This document shows, piece by piece, positions 35,024-43,513 of a stretch of 64,000 nucleotides of DNA (its first letter is position 1; each line of letters opens with the position of its first letter). Where the stretch lies: positions 6,288,001 to 6,352,000 of the forward strand of contig NZ_CP114902.1 in assembly GCF_027497235.1 (NCBI RefSeq), given 5' to 3'. The notes beneath the pieces are model-generated. The model searched no databases. It was not told the DNA's origin and was given only the letters and a program-made list of their open reading frames with translations. The position numbers and the translations under genes are program-made. The DNA comes from Micromonospora sp. WMMD1128. Lineage in GTDB: Bacteria; Actinomycetota; Actinomycetes; Mycobacteriales; Micromonosporaceae.

Positions 35024-35097
35024 TGGAGCGGGTGACGGGAATCGAACCCGCACTGTCAGCTTGGGAAGCTGATGTTCTGCCATTGAACTACACCCGC
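35024..35097 (-). tRNA. tRNA-Gly (anticodon CCC)
   Basis: On the minus strand a 7-base-pair acceptor stem GCGGGTG/CACCCGC, a D-arm (GTTCAATGGCAGAAC), an anticodon stem TCAGC/GCTGA with loop TTCCCAA (anticodon CCC), a T-arm CGGGT-TCGATTC-CCG and an encoded CCA. All stems pair. Its 3' end faces the AT-richer island, as expected for an integration site. Confidence 0.96.
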
Positions 35098-35211
35098 AGG
35101 CGGCACCACTGTACCTGAGGTCACCGCCCCCGTGCACCCAGGTACCCCCGCGTCGCCACCACCTCGCCGAACTGGAGTGGATCAAGAACGCCCGGTGCGG
35201 ACCGGCCGGGG

Positions 35212-35231
35212 ATGTTGCATGCCGGCAACAT
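35212..35231. promoter_or_regulatory. Operator-like inverted repeat upstream of the metalloprotease gene
   Basis: ATGTTGC-N6-GCAACAT is a perfect inverted repeat 101 bases before the M43 protease start, within its presumed promoter region. No known consensus is claimed. Confidence 0.5.
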
Positions 35232-35331
35232 ATGGCCGTTCTCAAATGCGTCGATGGGATGTAACGTCTGCCCCACGTTTCCGACCCGACGTGACACACC
35301 CCCGGTCACGTCGTCAGAAAGAGGTGGGCCC

Positions 35332-36312
35332 ATGGGACTTCGTCCCAACCTGCTGACCCGGCGTACCGCCGGTGTCGCGACGTCGACCCTCGCGCTGCTG
35401 CTCAGCACCGCGGCCGTCGGCGTCGTCCCCGCTGCTTCGGCCTTCTCGGCCGCCCCGGTCGGCGGCTGCGCCGAGCCGGCCGACAGCCACGCCAACGCCC
35501 GCGTCGCCAAGGGCGGCAACGTCAAGCTCGACCCCAACGAGCTGACCGCGCAGCAGGTACGCGAGCGCGAGGCCGACCTCGCCGCCGCACAACGCGCACG
35601 CGCCAACTTCCGCACCGGCGCCGTCGCCCCGCTGGCGACCGTGACCATCCCGGTCGTCGTGCACGTGATCCAGGAGAACAGCACCCGGGCCGGCGGCAAC
35701 ATCACCGACTCGATGATCAACCAGCAGATCAGCGTGCTCAACCAGGCGTACGCGGGCTCGACCGGCGGCGCGGCCACCGCGTTCTCCTTCTCACTCACGA
35801 AGATCAACCGCGTGACCAACACGTCGTGGTACCCGATCGTGCAGGGCTCCTCGGCCGAGCGCTCGATGAAGACCTCGCTGCGCCAGGGCGGCAAGAACAC
35901 GCTCAACATCTACCTGGGCGAGCTGAGCGACAGCCTGCTCGGCTGGGCGACCTTCCCGAAGCGGACGCTCGACAAGATGGACGGCGTCGTCGTGCTCAAC
36001 GAGTCGCTGCCCGGCGGCACCGCGACCAACTACAACCAGGGCGACACCGGCACCCACGAGATCGGCCACTGGCTGAACCTCTACCACACCTTCCAGGGCG
36101 GCTGCTCCGGCTCGGGCGACGGCGTCTCCGACACCCCGGCCGAGGCGTCCCCCGCCTACCAGTGCCCGACCGGCCGGGACACCTGCTCCGCGACCGGCAA
36201 GGACCCGATCACCAACTTCATGGACTACACCTACGACTCCTGCATGTACCAGTTCACCGCCGGCCAGGCGAGCCGCATGCTCACCGCGTGGAACGCGTAC
36301 CGCGCGGCCTGA
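35332..36312 (+). CDS. Secreted M43-family zinc metalloprotease
   Basis: A 326-residue exported protease. The signal peptide is MGLRPNLLTRRTAGVATSTL...VGVVPAASAFSA with cleavage near residue 35-38. A propeptide-like stretch follows, then a metzincin catalytic domain. Motifs: zinc-binding HEIGHWLNLYH near residue 242 (HExxHxxxxxH), preceded by GDTGTHEIG, and the Met-turn region NFMDYTYDSCMYQFTAGQASRM. Family M43 (cytophagalysin/pappalysin) is the best fit. Start ATG 35332 with AGAGGTGGG ahead. A single-gene unit with an upstream palindrome and a downstream hairpin. Confidence 0.92.
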   Translation: MGLRPNLLTRRTAGVATSTLALLLSTAAVGVVPAASAFSAAPVGGCAEPADSHANARVAKGGNVKLDPNELTAQQVREREADLAAAQRARANFRTGAVAPLATVTIPVVVHVIQENSTRAGGNITDSMINQQISVLNQAYAGSTGGAATAFSFSLTKINRVTNTSWYPIVQGSSAERSMKTSLRQGGKNTLNIYLGELSDSLLGWATFPKRTLDKMDGVVVLNESLPGGTATNYNQGDTGTHEIGHWLNLYHTFQGGCSGSGDGVSDTPAEASPAYQCPTGRDTCSATGKDPITNFMDYTYDSCMYQFTAGQASRMLTAWNAYRAA

Positions 36313-36330
36313 CCTCACCCCACCACGCAC

Positions 36331-36366
36331 CGACGCCGGCCCCGTCCTCGGACAGGGCCGGCGTCG
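36331..36366 (+). terminator. Hairpin terminator after the metalloprotease gene
   Basis: CGACGCCGGCCC pairs with GGGCCGGCGTCG around a 12-base loop, 18 bases after the stop codon, and TTTT follows shortly downstream. Confidence 0.85.
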
Positions 36367-36466
36367 GTCGTTTTGCGGACCGCTCGGACGCCGGAAGGGC
36401 ACCTCGGCCCGCGGATCCGGTCGGCGCAGCCGGATGTGACCGCCGGCCGGAGCCGACCGGATGAGA

Positions 36467-37057
36467 TCAGGCGGCCGGGCGACGGGTGTCGAAGCCGTGC
36501 CGGCCGCGCCGGCCCTCCGGGGCGAGCGGCCCCTCACGGAGAGCCGGCGTGGCCCGCCGCGGATCGAGCGGCTCGTGACCGAGAGCCGGCGCGGAGCCGC
36601 GCGGGTCGAGCCAGAGCCGCATCTCCGGCCGGCCGGTGCCGGGGCGGGCAGCCGGGTCGCGCCGGGTCAGCATCGCCACGTCGACGGAGAACTCGAACAG
36701 TTTCCAGTCGCCGAGCGGCGCCGCCCGGCCGACCCGGGCCAGCCGGGCCACCGTGCCCGGATCGGTCACCGGGTGGGCGCGGCCCGCGACGTACGCCTCG
36801 TCGTCGCTCTCCTCCGGCGGGAACGAGTGCAGCGCGTAGCGGCCGTCGCGTTCGAGGTCGCGGCGCTTGGGCGAGTCGATGACGAAGCACCACAGCCCGT
36901 CGTCGGTGATCAGTGGGGAGACCGGGTGCACGCGGGGCCCGCCGTCGGCGCGGACCGTGGCGAGATAGCCGAAGCCCGGCCCGTACTGCTGGATCAGAAG
37001 GCGGATCTCGGCGGCGAGTCGGGGCTCGTCGGCGGCGAATTCGGACCAGGAAGCCAT
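36467..37057 (-). CDS. Pyridoxamine 5'-phosphate oxidase-family flavoprotein
   Basis: A 196-residue protein with a split beta-barrel of the PNPOx-like family. The N-terminus [21 protein letters not shown] is followed by [51 protein letters not shown], the usual FMN- or F420-binding core. The C-terminal 50 residues are Pro/Arg-rich and probably disordered. A true vitamin-B6 role is unlikely; actinobacterial members often bind F420, FMN or haem. Start ATG 37057. Divergent from dcd. Confidence 0.82.
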   Translation of the reverse strand: MASWSEFAADEPRLAAEIRLLIQQYGPGFGYLATVRADGGPRVHPVSPLITDDGLWCFVIDSPKRRDLERDGRYALHSFPPEESDDEAYVAGRAHPVTDPGTVARLARVGRAAPLGDWKLFEFSVDVAMLTRRDPAARPGTGRPEMRLWLDPRGSAPALGHEPLDPRRATPALREGPLAPEGRRGRHGFDTRRPAA

Positions 37058-37135
37058 GCCGACATTCTATCGAACACTTGTACGACAGCGCAGTCCGACA
37101 CGCAGGTCACCCGCATCGGTCGCTATGGTGTTCCG

Positions 37136-37714
37136 ATGCTGCTCTCCGACCGCGACCTGGTCTCCGAGATCAAGGCGGGCACGCTCGCGCTGGAGCCCTT
37201 CGAGCCCACACTGGTGCAGCCGTCCAGCATCGACGTACGCCTCGACCGGCTGTTCCGGGTCTTCAACAACCACCTCTACACGCACATCGACCCGTCGACG
37301 CAGCAGGACGACCTGACATCGATGGTGGAGGTGCCGGAGGGGCAGGCGTTCGTGCTGCACCCGGGTGAGTTCGTGCTCGCCTCCACGCTCGAGGTGATCT
37401 CGTTGGGCGAGCAGCTCGCCGGCCGATTGGAGGGCAAGTCCAGCCTGGGCCGGCTCGGCCTGCTGACGCACTCCACCGCCGGGTTCATCGACCCGGGCTT
37501 CTCCGGTCACATCACGCTGGAGCTGTCGAACGTGGCGAATCTGCCGATCACGCTCTGGCCGGGCATGAAGATCGGCCAGCTCTGCATCTTCCGGCTCTCC
37601 TCGCCGGCCGAGCACCCGTACGGCTCGGCCGTCTACGGGTCGCGTTACCAGGGTCAGCGCGGCCCGACGCCGAGCCGGTCGTGGCAGAGCTGGCGCACCT
37701 GGCCGACGCGCTGA
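37136..37714 (+). CDS. dcd: dCTP deaminase
   Basis: Supplies dUMP/dUTP for thymidylate synthesis. The 192-residue protein begins [24 protein letters not shown] and carries [15 protein letters not shown] [17 protein letters not shown], the active-site block [36 protein letters not shown], and the C-terminal [10 protein letters not shown]. In actinobacteria such enzymes are often bifunctional (dCTP to dUMP). ATG 37136 gives the conserved family N-terminus. It ends next to a dispersed inverted repeat. Confidence 0.96.
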   Translation: MLLSDRDLVSEIKAGTLALEPFEPTLVQPSSIDVRLDRLFRVFNNHLYTHIDPSTQQDDLTSMVEVPEGQAFVLHPGEFVLASTLEVISLGEQLAGRLEGKSSLGRLGLLTHSTAGFIDPGFSGHITLELSNVANLPITLWPGMKIGQLCIFRLSSPAEHPYGSAVYGSRYQGQRGPTPSRSWQSWRTWPTR

Positions 37715-37729
37715 CGCCAGCCGATCGTG

Positions 37730-37788
37730 GTTGTTAAGAGGGGCCCCCGCCTATACCGAATGCGTTAAGCGGGGGCCCCTCCTTACAC
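37730..37788. repeat. Dispersed GC-rich inverted repeat, copy 4
   Basis: Begins GTTGTTAAGAGGGGCCCCCG, has CTATACCGAATGCGTTAAG in the centre, ends GGGGGCCCCTCCTTACAC. It fills the gap between the convergent dcd and NlpC/P60 genes. Confidence 0.9.
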
Positions 37789-37789
37789 C

Positions 37790-38824
37790 TCAGGTGGGGC
37801 GGCCGTAGCTGTTGATGTCGCCGTCGTCCACGCGCTTCATGGTGATGGGCTTGCCGGACTGGGAGGCGTGCACCACCCAGCCGTCGCCGACGTACATCCC
37901 CACGTGGTGCAGGTCGGCGTAGTAGAAGACCAGGTCACCGGCGCGCAACTCGGCGCGGCTGACCCGCTTCGTGACGTTGTGCTGCTGGCGGGCGTTGTGC
38001 GGCAGCGAGACACCGGCCTTGGCCCAGGCGGCCATGGTCAGGCCCGAGCAGTCGAAGTGGTCCGGGCCGGCGGCGCCCCAGACATAGATCTTGCCGATCT
38101 GGGCGCAGGCGAACTTGACCGCCACCCCGGCCGCGCCACCCGGGTATCCGGCCGGGCAGGGCGCCGGGCGCAGCTTGCCACCGCCACCGTTTCCGTACAC
38201 CTTGAGCCGCAGCTTCTGGAGCTTGGCGATCTCGGCGTCGATCTGCTTCTTCTTCGCCGCGAGCTGGGCCTCGGTACGGCTCAGGTCGGCGACCATCTCG
38301 TCCAGCGGCTTCTTCTTCGCCGCCAGCTCATCGCGCAGCTCGGCGATGGTGCGCACCTGCTCCTGCTGGTGGCGCGCGAAGCGGTCGAGCAGCTCCAGGC
38401 CACTCATCAGCTCGCCCGGCGAGCGGCTGCCCAGCAGGGCGTTGACGGTCGAGAGGTTGTCGCCCTTGTACGCGTCGGCGGCGAGCCCGCCGACCTGGCC
38501 GAGCGCGGCGTCCACGCGGGCCTGGAGCGGGGCGATCCGCCGACCGAGCGCGTCGGCCTGCTTGCGTCGCAGCGCGAGCTGCTCGCGTACGGCGTTGACC
38601 TGCTCGATGACGGGTTCGAGCTTGTTCCAGTCGCGGTCGATCCGGGCTTCGATCTCGGCGACCGAGGGTTCGGCGTGGGCCGCCGTCGCGCCTCCGGTCA
38701 GGACGACCGCGGCGCCGACCAGGGCGGCGAGTGTAGTGGTGAAGCGGGACCAGCGGGAACGCGGCGCGACGGCGGACCGGTCGATCGACCGGCTCGACGA
38801 CGGCCGCGGGGCATGGTGTGCCAC
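37790..38824 (-). CDS. NlpC/P60 peptidoglycan endopeptidase, riboswitch-controlled (RipA-like)
   Basis: A 344-residue exported hydrolase. The signal peptide (TTLAALVGAAVVLTGGATAAHA) follows a long basic n-region; a coiled coil covers residues about 50-200 (IDRDWNKLEPVIEQVNAVREQL...RTEAQLAAKKKQIDAEIAKLQKL). The NlpC/P60 domain covers about 230-344 with Cys in HFDCSGLTMAAW, His in LHHVGMYVGDGWVVHA and a conserved third residue. It cleaves D-Glu-mDAP bonds in stem peptides; the coiled coil probably keeps the protein inactive or anchored. Start GTG 38824 (MAHHAP). A ydaO riboswitch upstream links it to c-di-AMP. Confidence 0.93.
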   Translation of the reverse strand: MAHHAPRPSSSRSIDRSAVAPRSRWSRFTTTLAALVGAAVVLTGGATAAHAEPSVAEIEARIDRDWNKLEPVIEQVNAVREQLALRRKQADALGRRIAPLQARVDAALGQVGGLAADAYKGDNLSTVNALLGSRSPGELMSGLELLDRFARHQQEQVRTIAELRDELAAKKKPLDEMVADLSRTEAQLAAKKKQIDAEIAKLQKLRLKVYGNGGGGKLRPAPCPAGYPGGAAGVAVKFACAQIGKIYVWGAAGPDHFDCSGLTMAAWAKAGVSLPHNARQQHNVTKRVSRAELRAGDLVFYYADLHHVGMYVGDGWVVHASQSGKPITMKRVDDGDINSYGRPT

Positions 38825-38840
38825 CGGGCGTCGGTACTCC

Positions 38841-38962
38841 TTCTTCCTGACCGCCTACCGGGTTAGCTGACGGGTTCGGGCGGGAAGGGGGACGCCCTAC
38901 CGCAGTGGCTGCGGATTCACCCCAGGTACCTGGGTCCCCGATTCGCCCGGAGGCGACTCGGC
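38841..38962 (-). ncRNA. c-di-AMP (ydaO/yuaA) riboswitch
   Basis: The leader of the NlpC/P60 gene, read on the minus strand, carries the conserved ydaO blocks: GGGGACCCAGGTACC then GGGGTGAATCC near 38915-38940, GTAGGGCGTCCC near 38890-38900, and GAACCCGTCAGCTAACCC with GGTAGGCGG near 38851-38880. Order and spacing match actinobacterial ydaO aptamers, which sit upstream of cell-wall hydrolase genes and turn them off when c-di-AMP is high. Ends are approximate. Confidence 0.93.
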
Positions 38963-39206
38963 GGTGTCGGACCGTCACCGGCCGGGTTGGACGGTGAACG
39001 TACGGGCCGACAATTGGCCAGAGTAGGGATCCCCGTTATCGATCCGCAACCCGAACGGCCGTGACACTCCGTACGGAATGGGCAACCCCGGACACGAGTG
39101 AAGCTTTTTTTCACATCAGATTATCCGGCGGAAAGGTATTGACCGTCACGGGTGCGCGGAGTGAGGGTGGGGACGCAGTGACCCCCATCCCTGTCCAGGA
39201 GGTTCG

Positions 39207-41243
39207 ATGCACCTCTCGCCCCCGCCGTCGGCCGGACGGATGCTGCTCGCCGCCGCCGTGGCGACAGCCACCGCGCTGGCGACCACCGGCCCGGTGACCG
39301 CCGCGCCACCGAACACCCTATCCAGCAACGACGACAGGCAGAAGCAGTACGCCGCCGCGGCGGCCGAGTACGGCGTGCCGCAGAACGTGCTGCTCGGCGT
39401 CTCCTACCTGGAGTCCCGCTGGGACGCCCACCCGGGGCAGCCCAGCACCAGCGGCGGCTACGGCCCGATGCACCTCACCGACGCCGCGCACGTCCTCGCC
39501 TCGCCCCGCAGCGCGCACGTCGACGAGGACGAGGACCCGCGCGGCGACGACTCCCGCCCGCTCACCCTCGACCCGGCCACGACCGCCGCACCGGCCCGGG
39601 AGAAGCCGCTGCCCACGGCCTCGCTCCAGACGCTCGACGCCGCCGCGACGCTCACCGGCCTCGACGCGCAGAAGCTGCGCACCGATCCGGCCGCGAACAT
39701 CCGTGGTGGCGCGGCGCTGCTCGCCGCGTACCAGAAGGCACTGGGTGGGCCGGTCGGTGCCGGCACCGACGCGGCGGCCTGGTACGGCGCGGTGGCCCGC
39801 TACTCCGGCGCGGACACCTCGGACGCGGCGGCGGCCTTCGCCGACGAGGTCTACGACCAGCTCGGCCAGGGCGCGACCCGGACCACCGACGACGGGCAGC
39901 GGGTCACCATGGCCGCCACCGCCGCCCGGCCGGACCGCGGGGTGCTCAGCCGGCTCGGGCTGCGCCACGCGCAGCGGCCGGACGGGCTGGAGTGCCCGGT
40001 GCGGCTGGCCTGCGAGTGGATCCCCGCACCGTACGAGCAGCTCAGCGCGGACCCGGGCGACTACGGCAACCACGACCTGGGCAACCGGCCGAAGCAGCAG
40101 AAGATCGAATACATCGTCATCCACGACACCGAGGGCTACTTCGACCCCAGCGTCGACCTGGTGAAGCGCGCCGACTACCTCGGCTGGCACTACACGCTGC
40201 GCTCGGCGGACGGCTACGTCGCCCAGCACATCAAGGCCAAGGACGTCGGCTGGCACGCCGGCAACTGGTACGTCAACGCCAAGTCCATCGGCCTGGAGCA
40301 CGAGGGCTTCGCCGGAAACGGCGCCTGGTACACCGAGGCGATGTACCGCAGCTCGGCCAAGCTGGTCCGCTACCTGGCGCAGAAGTTCGGCATCCCGCTG
40401 GACCGGCAGCACATCATCGGTCACGACAACGTGCCCGGCATCACCGCCGCGGCGGTCGGCGGCATGCACTGGGACCCGGGCCCCTACTGGGACTGGTCGC
40501 ACTACTTCGACCTGATGAAGGCACCGTTCCGGACCCTCGGCACCGCGCGTACCGGCCTGGTCACCATCGACCCGGACGTCACCACCAACCGGCCGGCGTT
40601 CGTCGGCTGCAACCAGCAGCCGCCGGGCGTCCCGACGCCCACCCCGCCGGCCGAGCCCTGCCCGTCGCACGGCTCCTCGGCGGTGCTCCTGCGGACCGCG
40701 CCGAGCGCGGACGCCCCGCTCGTCAACGACCTCGGGCTGCGCCCGGACGGCACACCGGACACGATGTACATCTCCGACCACGGCGCCCGCGCCTCGGCCG
40801 GACAGACGTACGCGGTGGCCGGCCGGCAGGGTGACTGGACGGCAATCTGGTATCTCGGCCAGAAGGCGTGGTTCCACAACCCCACCAAGGCGCCCACGGC
40901 CAAGTGGTCCACCGGCTTCGTGGTGACGCCACGGCCCGGCCGGGCCACCGTCCCGGTGTACGGCCGCGCCTACCCGGAGCAGGCCGCCTACCCGGACACC
41001 ATCCCGTACCAGGCCATCTCCCCGCTCCAGTACACGTTCGCGGCCGGCCAGCGGTACGCCGTCGGCGGCGTGCTGCCGGGCGAGTACTACCGGGCGGTCT
41101 CGTTCGACGGCTCGGCCCCCGGCGACCGCACCGTGGTCCGGGGTAAGAACCGGTACGTGCAGGTCCAGTTCGGCCACCGGATCATGTTCGTGAACCTCGA
41201 CGACGTGCTGATCCTGCCGTCGCCGGTCGGCGCGCCCCGGTAG
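39207..41243 (+). CDS. Exported N-acetylmuramoyl-L-alanine amidase (Amidase_2)
   Basis: A 678-residue wall hydrolase. Signal peptide at residues 1-32 (MLLAAAVATATALATTGPVTAA). A lysozyme/transglycosylase-like N-terminal segment (EYGVPQNVLLGVSYLESRW...GGYGPMHLTDAAHVL) is present, though much of the fold is replaced by a variable region. The amidase_2 domain covers about residues 300-430: YIVIHDTEG (zinc His), YVAQHIKAKDVGWHAGN, SIGLEHEG and QHIIGHDNVPG. A beta-rich, SH3-like C-terminal region follows (about 480-678) and is likely wall binding. AGGAGG five bases before ATG 39207 fixes the start. Confidence 0.9.
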   Translation: MHLSPPPSAGRMLLAAAVATATALATTGPVTAAPPNTLSSNDDRQKQYAAAAAEYGVPQNVLLGVSYLESRWDAHPGQPSTSGGYGPMHLTDAAHVLASPRSAHVDEDEDPRGDDSRPLTLDPATTAAPAREKPLPTASLQTLDAAATLTGLDAQKLRTDPAANIRGGAALLAAYQKALGGPVGAGTDAAAWYGAVARYSGADTSDAAAAFADEVYDQLGQGATRTTDDGQRVTMAATAARPDRGVLSRLGLRHAQRPDGLECPVRLACEWIPAPYEQLSADPGDYGNHDLGNRPKQQKIEYIVIHDTEGYFDPSVDLVKRADYLGWHYTLRSADGYVAQHIKAKDVGWHAGNWYVNAKSIGLEHEGFAGNGAWYTEAMYRSSAKLVRYLAQKFGIPLDRQHIIGHDNVPGITAAAVGGMHWDPGPYWDWSHYFDLMKAPFRTLGTARTGLVTIDPDVTTNRPAFVGCNQQPPGVPTPTPPAEPCPSHGSSAVLLRTAPSADAPLVNDLGLRPDGTPDTMYISDHGARASAGQTYAVAGRQGDWTAIWYLGQKAWFHNPTKAPTAKWSTGFVVTPRPGRATVPVYGRAYPEQAAYPDTIPYQAISPLQYTFAAGQRYAVGGVLPGEYYRAVSFDGSAPGDRTVVRGKNRYVQVQFGHRIMFVNLDDVLILPSPVGAPR

Positions 41244-41275
41244 GGGAACCCGGCGCGAAAAGATCCCGACGCGAG

Positions 41276-41308
41276 GAAGGCCCCCGGTCCAGTGGACCGG
41301 GGGCCTTC
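41276..41308. terminator. Bidirectional hairpin terminator
   Basis: GAAGGCCCCCGGTCC pairs perfectly with GGACCGGGGGCCTTC around AGT, between the convergent amidase and NlpC/P60 genes. T-rich ends are lacking, but the stem is 15 base pairs. Confidence 0.92.
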
Positions 41309-41327
41309 TCGATGCCTCGGGTGCGGC

Positions 41328-42338
41328 TCAGCCGACCCGGACGAAGCCGGCGAGCGGTTGGGTGCTGATGCTCGACACCTGCACCGGTTTGCCGGTCCGG
41401 GGCGCGTGCACCATCACCCCGTTGCCGAGATAGAGCCCGACGTGGTGCAGGTCGGCGCCGAAGAAGACCAGGTCACCCGGCCTCGCCTCGGAGCGGGAAA
41501 CCTTGCGGCCCTCGTTCCACTGGGCGCCGGTGAAGTGGGTGAGCGAGATGCCCGCCGCCTTGTAGGCGTACTGCGTCAGGCCGGAGCAGTCGAACGAGTT
41601 CGGGCCGGTGGCGCCCCACACGTACGGGTCGCCGACCTGGGCGCACGCCGTCTTGATGGCGGTACGCGCGGCGCTGCTCACCACGCCGTCGATCTTCGGG
41701 CAGCCGGCCGGGCGGATCGAGGTCACCGGCAGCATCCCGGTGAGCCGCTTGATCTCGGCGTCGATCTGCTTCTTCTGCGAGGCCAGCTTGGCCTCCTGCT
41801 GCTGCTCGGTCGCGATCAGCCGGTCGAGCTTCTGCTTCTGCGCGTTGTACTTGTCGCGGGCCGCGAGCACGCTGGCGATCTGCCTCCGCTGGTCGTCGGC
41901 GACCCGGTCGAGCATGACGAGCTGCTCGGCCAGGGTGCCCGGCTTGGTGCTCACCAGCAGCGCGCCCATCTCCTGCGAGGGGCCGCGCATGTAGTAGCGG
42001 GCGGCGATGTCGCCGACCTTGTTCATCGCCAGCGTCGAGGCCAGCTCCAGCGGCACCATCTTCTTCTGCAGGTCCGCGGACTTCTTCTTGTTGACCTTGA
42101 GCTGGGAGCGGACCTTGTTGTAGTCCTCGATGGTGGGTTCGAGCTTCTCCCACTGCTTGTCGATCTGCGCGTCGATCTCGTCCACCGAGGGCGCCGCGTA
42201 CGCCGGGGCCGCCACCATCCCGGCGCCGACCGCGACGGCCGCGACCAGGGTGAGGAGACGGCGTACCACCCGGTGCGACCCGGCCGGCGGGCCGGATGGA
42301 GCGCTCGGGACGTGACGATGAGGGGGCATGGTTGCCAC
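41328..42338 (-). CDS. NlpC/P60 peptidoglycan endopeptidase, paralogue
   Basis: A 336-residue exported hydrolase with the same plan as the protein at 37790: signal peptide (LLTLVAAVAVGAGMVAAPAYA), coiled coil (KQWEKLEPTIEDYNKVRSQLK...), NlpC/P60 domain with Cys in SFDCSGLTQYAY and His in LHHVGLYLGNGVMVHA. Longer frames exist upstream, but GTG 42338 (VATMPPHRH) has AAAGGAG at nine bases and the same GTGGCA-x-ACCATGCCCC context as the paralogue start. No ydaO motif is visible in its leader, so it is probably outside c-di-AMP control. Confidence 0.9.
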   Translation of the reverse strand: MATMPPHRHVPSAPSGPPAGSHRVVRRLLTLVAAVAVGAGMVAAPAYAAPSVDEIDAQIDKQWEKLEPTIEDYNKVRSQLKVNKKKSADLQKKMVPLELASTLAMNKVGDIAARYYMRGPSQEMGALLVSTKPGTLAEQLVMLDRVADDQRRQIASVLAARDKYNAQKQKLDRLIATEQQQEAKLASQKKQIDAEIKRLTGMLPVTSIRPAGCPKIDGVVSSAARTAIKTACAQVGDPYVWGATGPNSFDCSGLTQYAYKAAGISLTHFTGAQWNEGRKVSRSEARPGDLVFFGADLHHVGLYLGNGVMVHAPRTGKPVQVSSISTQPLAGFVRVG

Positions 42339-42508
42339 CGGCACGGACTCCTTTGCAACCGACCGGCGGGCGCCTCGCGAGAGGGAAGATCGAGGCAGAC
42401 GACCCACAGCGGTCGGTGCATCACATTAGGGAAGGCACGGGGGTGGAATCAAGGCGGCCCGTTGTTCAATCATGTTTCCGCAATCGGTTGCGCACCAAGG
42501 GTATTCAC

Positions 42509-43513
42509 TCACTTGCCGACGATCGCCGTCAATACATCGTCGAGCGTGACCACACCCAGGGGCCGCCGGCCGTCGCTGACCAGCACCATGTGCCGGCGCT
42601 CGCGGCGCATCGCCAGCAGCAGATCGGCAAGCGTACGGTCCGGCGGCACCACGGCCAGCGGCCGGTAGACCTCGGCCGGCACCGGCGCCCGGCGGCTCGC
42701 CCCGGCGTACCCGAGCACGTCCTTCACGTGCACGAAACCCAGCACCCGACGGGTGGTCCGCTGCACCACCGGGAAGCGGGACCGGCCGGTGCGGGTCGCC
42801 AGCACCTCCAGCGAGGCCGGTGAGACGTCCTCGGCCACCGTGGTCACCGTCGACCAGGGTTGCAGGGCGTCGGCCGCGGTACGGCTGTGCAGGGCCAGCG
42901 CGCCGGTGATCCGGGCGTGCTCCTCGGCGTCCAGCAGCCCCTCGGTGCGCGCCTGGGAGACCAGCCCGGCCAACTCCTCGGCGGTGAACACGGTCTTGAC
43001 CGCGTCCGTCGCCTCCACCCGCCACAGGCGCAGCACCTGCCGGGCCGCCCACTTCATCGCCACCAGCAGCGGCTTGGTCGCGAGGCAGAAGGCGAGCATG
43101 GCCGGGCCGAGCCAGAGCGCCGACGGCTCCGGACCGGCGAGCGTGATGTTCTTCGGCACCATCTCGCCGACCACCGTGTGCAGGAACACCACCACGGCCA
43201 ACGCGATCACGAAGGCCACCGGGTGCACCGCCGAGGCCGGCAGGCCCAGCGCGGTGAACGGCAGCTCCAGCAGGTGGGCGAGCGCCGGCTCGGCGATCGC
43301 GCCCAGGCCGAGCGAGCAGACCGTGATGCCGAGCTGCGCGCCGGCGATCATCAGCGGGATCTGGTTCATCGCGGCGAGCGCCCACCGGGCCCGCTTCGAC
43401 GACGCCGCGAGCGGTTCGATCACGGTACGGCGGGAGGCGATCAACGCGAACTCGCTGCCCACGAAGAAGGCGTTGCCGAGCAGCAACACCAGGGCCACCA
43501 GCAGCTCAGGCAC
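42509..43513 (-). CDS. CNNM/CBS-domain membrane protein (CorC/hemolysin C family), short form
   Basis: A 334-residue protein with an N-terminal CNNM transporter domain of about four helices (LLVALVLLLGNAFFVGSEFALIASRR...GITVCSLGLGAIAEPAL...VVGEMVPKNI) and a C-terminal CBS pair (STVTTVAEDV...TTRRVLGFVHVKDVLGYAG...SDGRRPLGVVTLDDVLTAIVGK). The family is associated with Mg2+/Co2+ homeostasis. It lacks the CorC_HlyC domain seen in the longer neighbour. Its start overlaps the 3' end of the upstream paralogue by eight bases, so the two are coupled and may form a heterodimer. Confidence 0.9.
   Translation of the reverse strand: MPELLVALVLLLGNAFFVGSEFALIASRRTVIEPLAASSKRARWALAAMNQIPLMIAGAQLGITVCSLGLGAIAEPALAHLLELPFTALGLPASAVHPVAFVIALAVVVFLHTVVGEMVPKNITLAGPEPSALWLGPAMLAFCLATKPLLVAMKWAARQVLRLWRVEATDAVKTVFTAEELAGLVSQARTEGLLDAEEHARITGALALHSRTAADALQPWSTVTTVAEDVSPASLEVLATRTGRSRFPVVQRTTRRVLGFVHVKDVLGYAGASRRAPVPAEVYRPLAVVPPDRTLADLLLAMRRERRHMVLVSDGRRPLGVVTLDDVLTAIVGK

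Noticed and set aside
42408-42508. A ydaO riboswitch or CRP site upstream of the second NlpC/P60 gene
   Set aside because: None of the ydaO core blocks are present, and TGTGATGCAC is not a full CRP palindrome.
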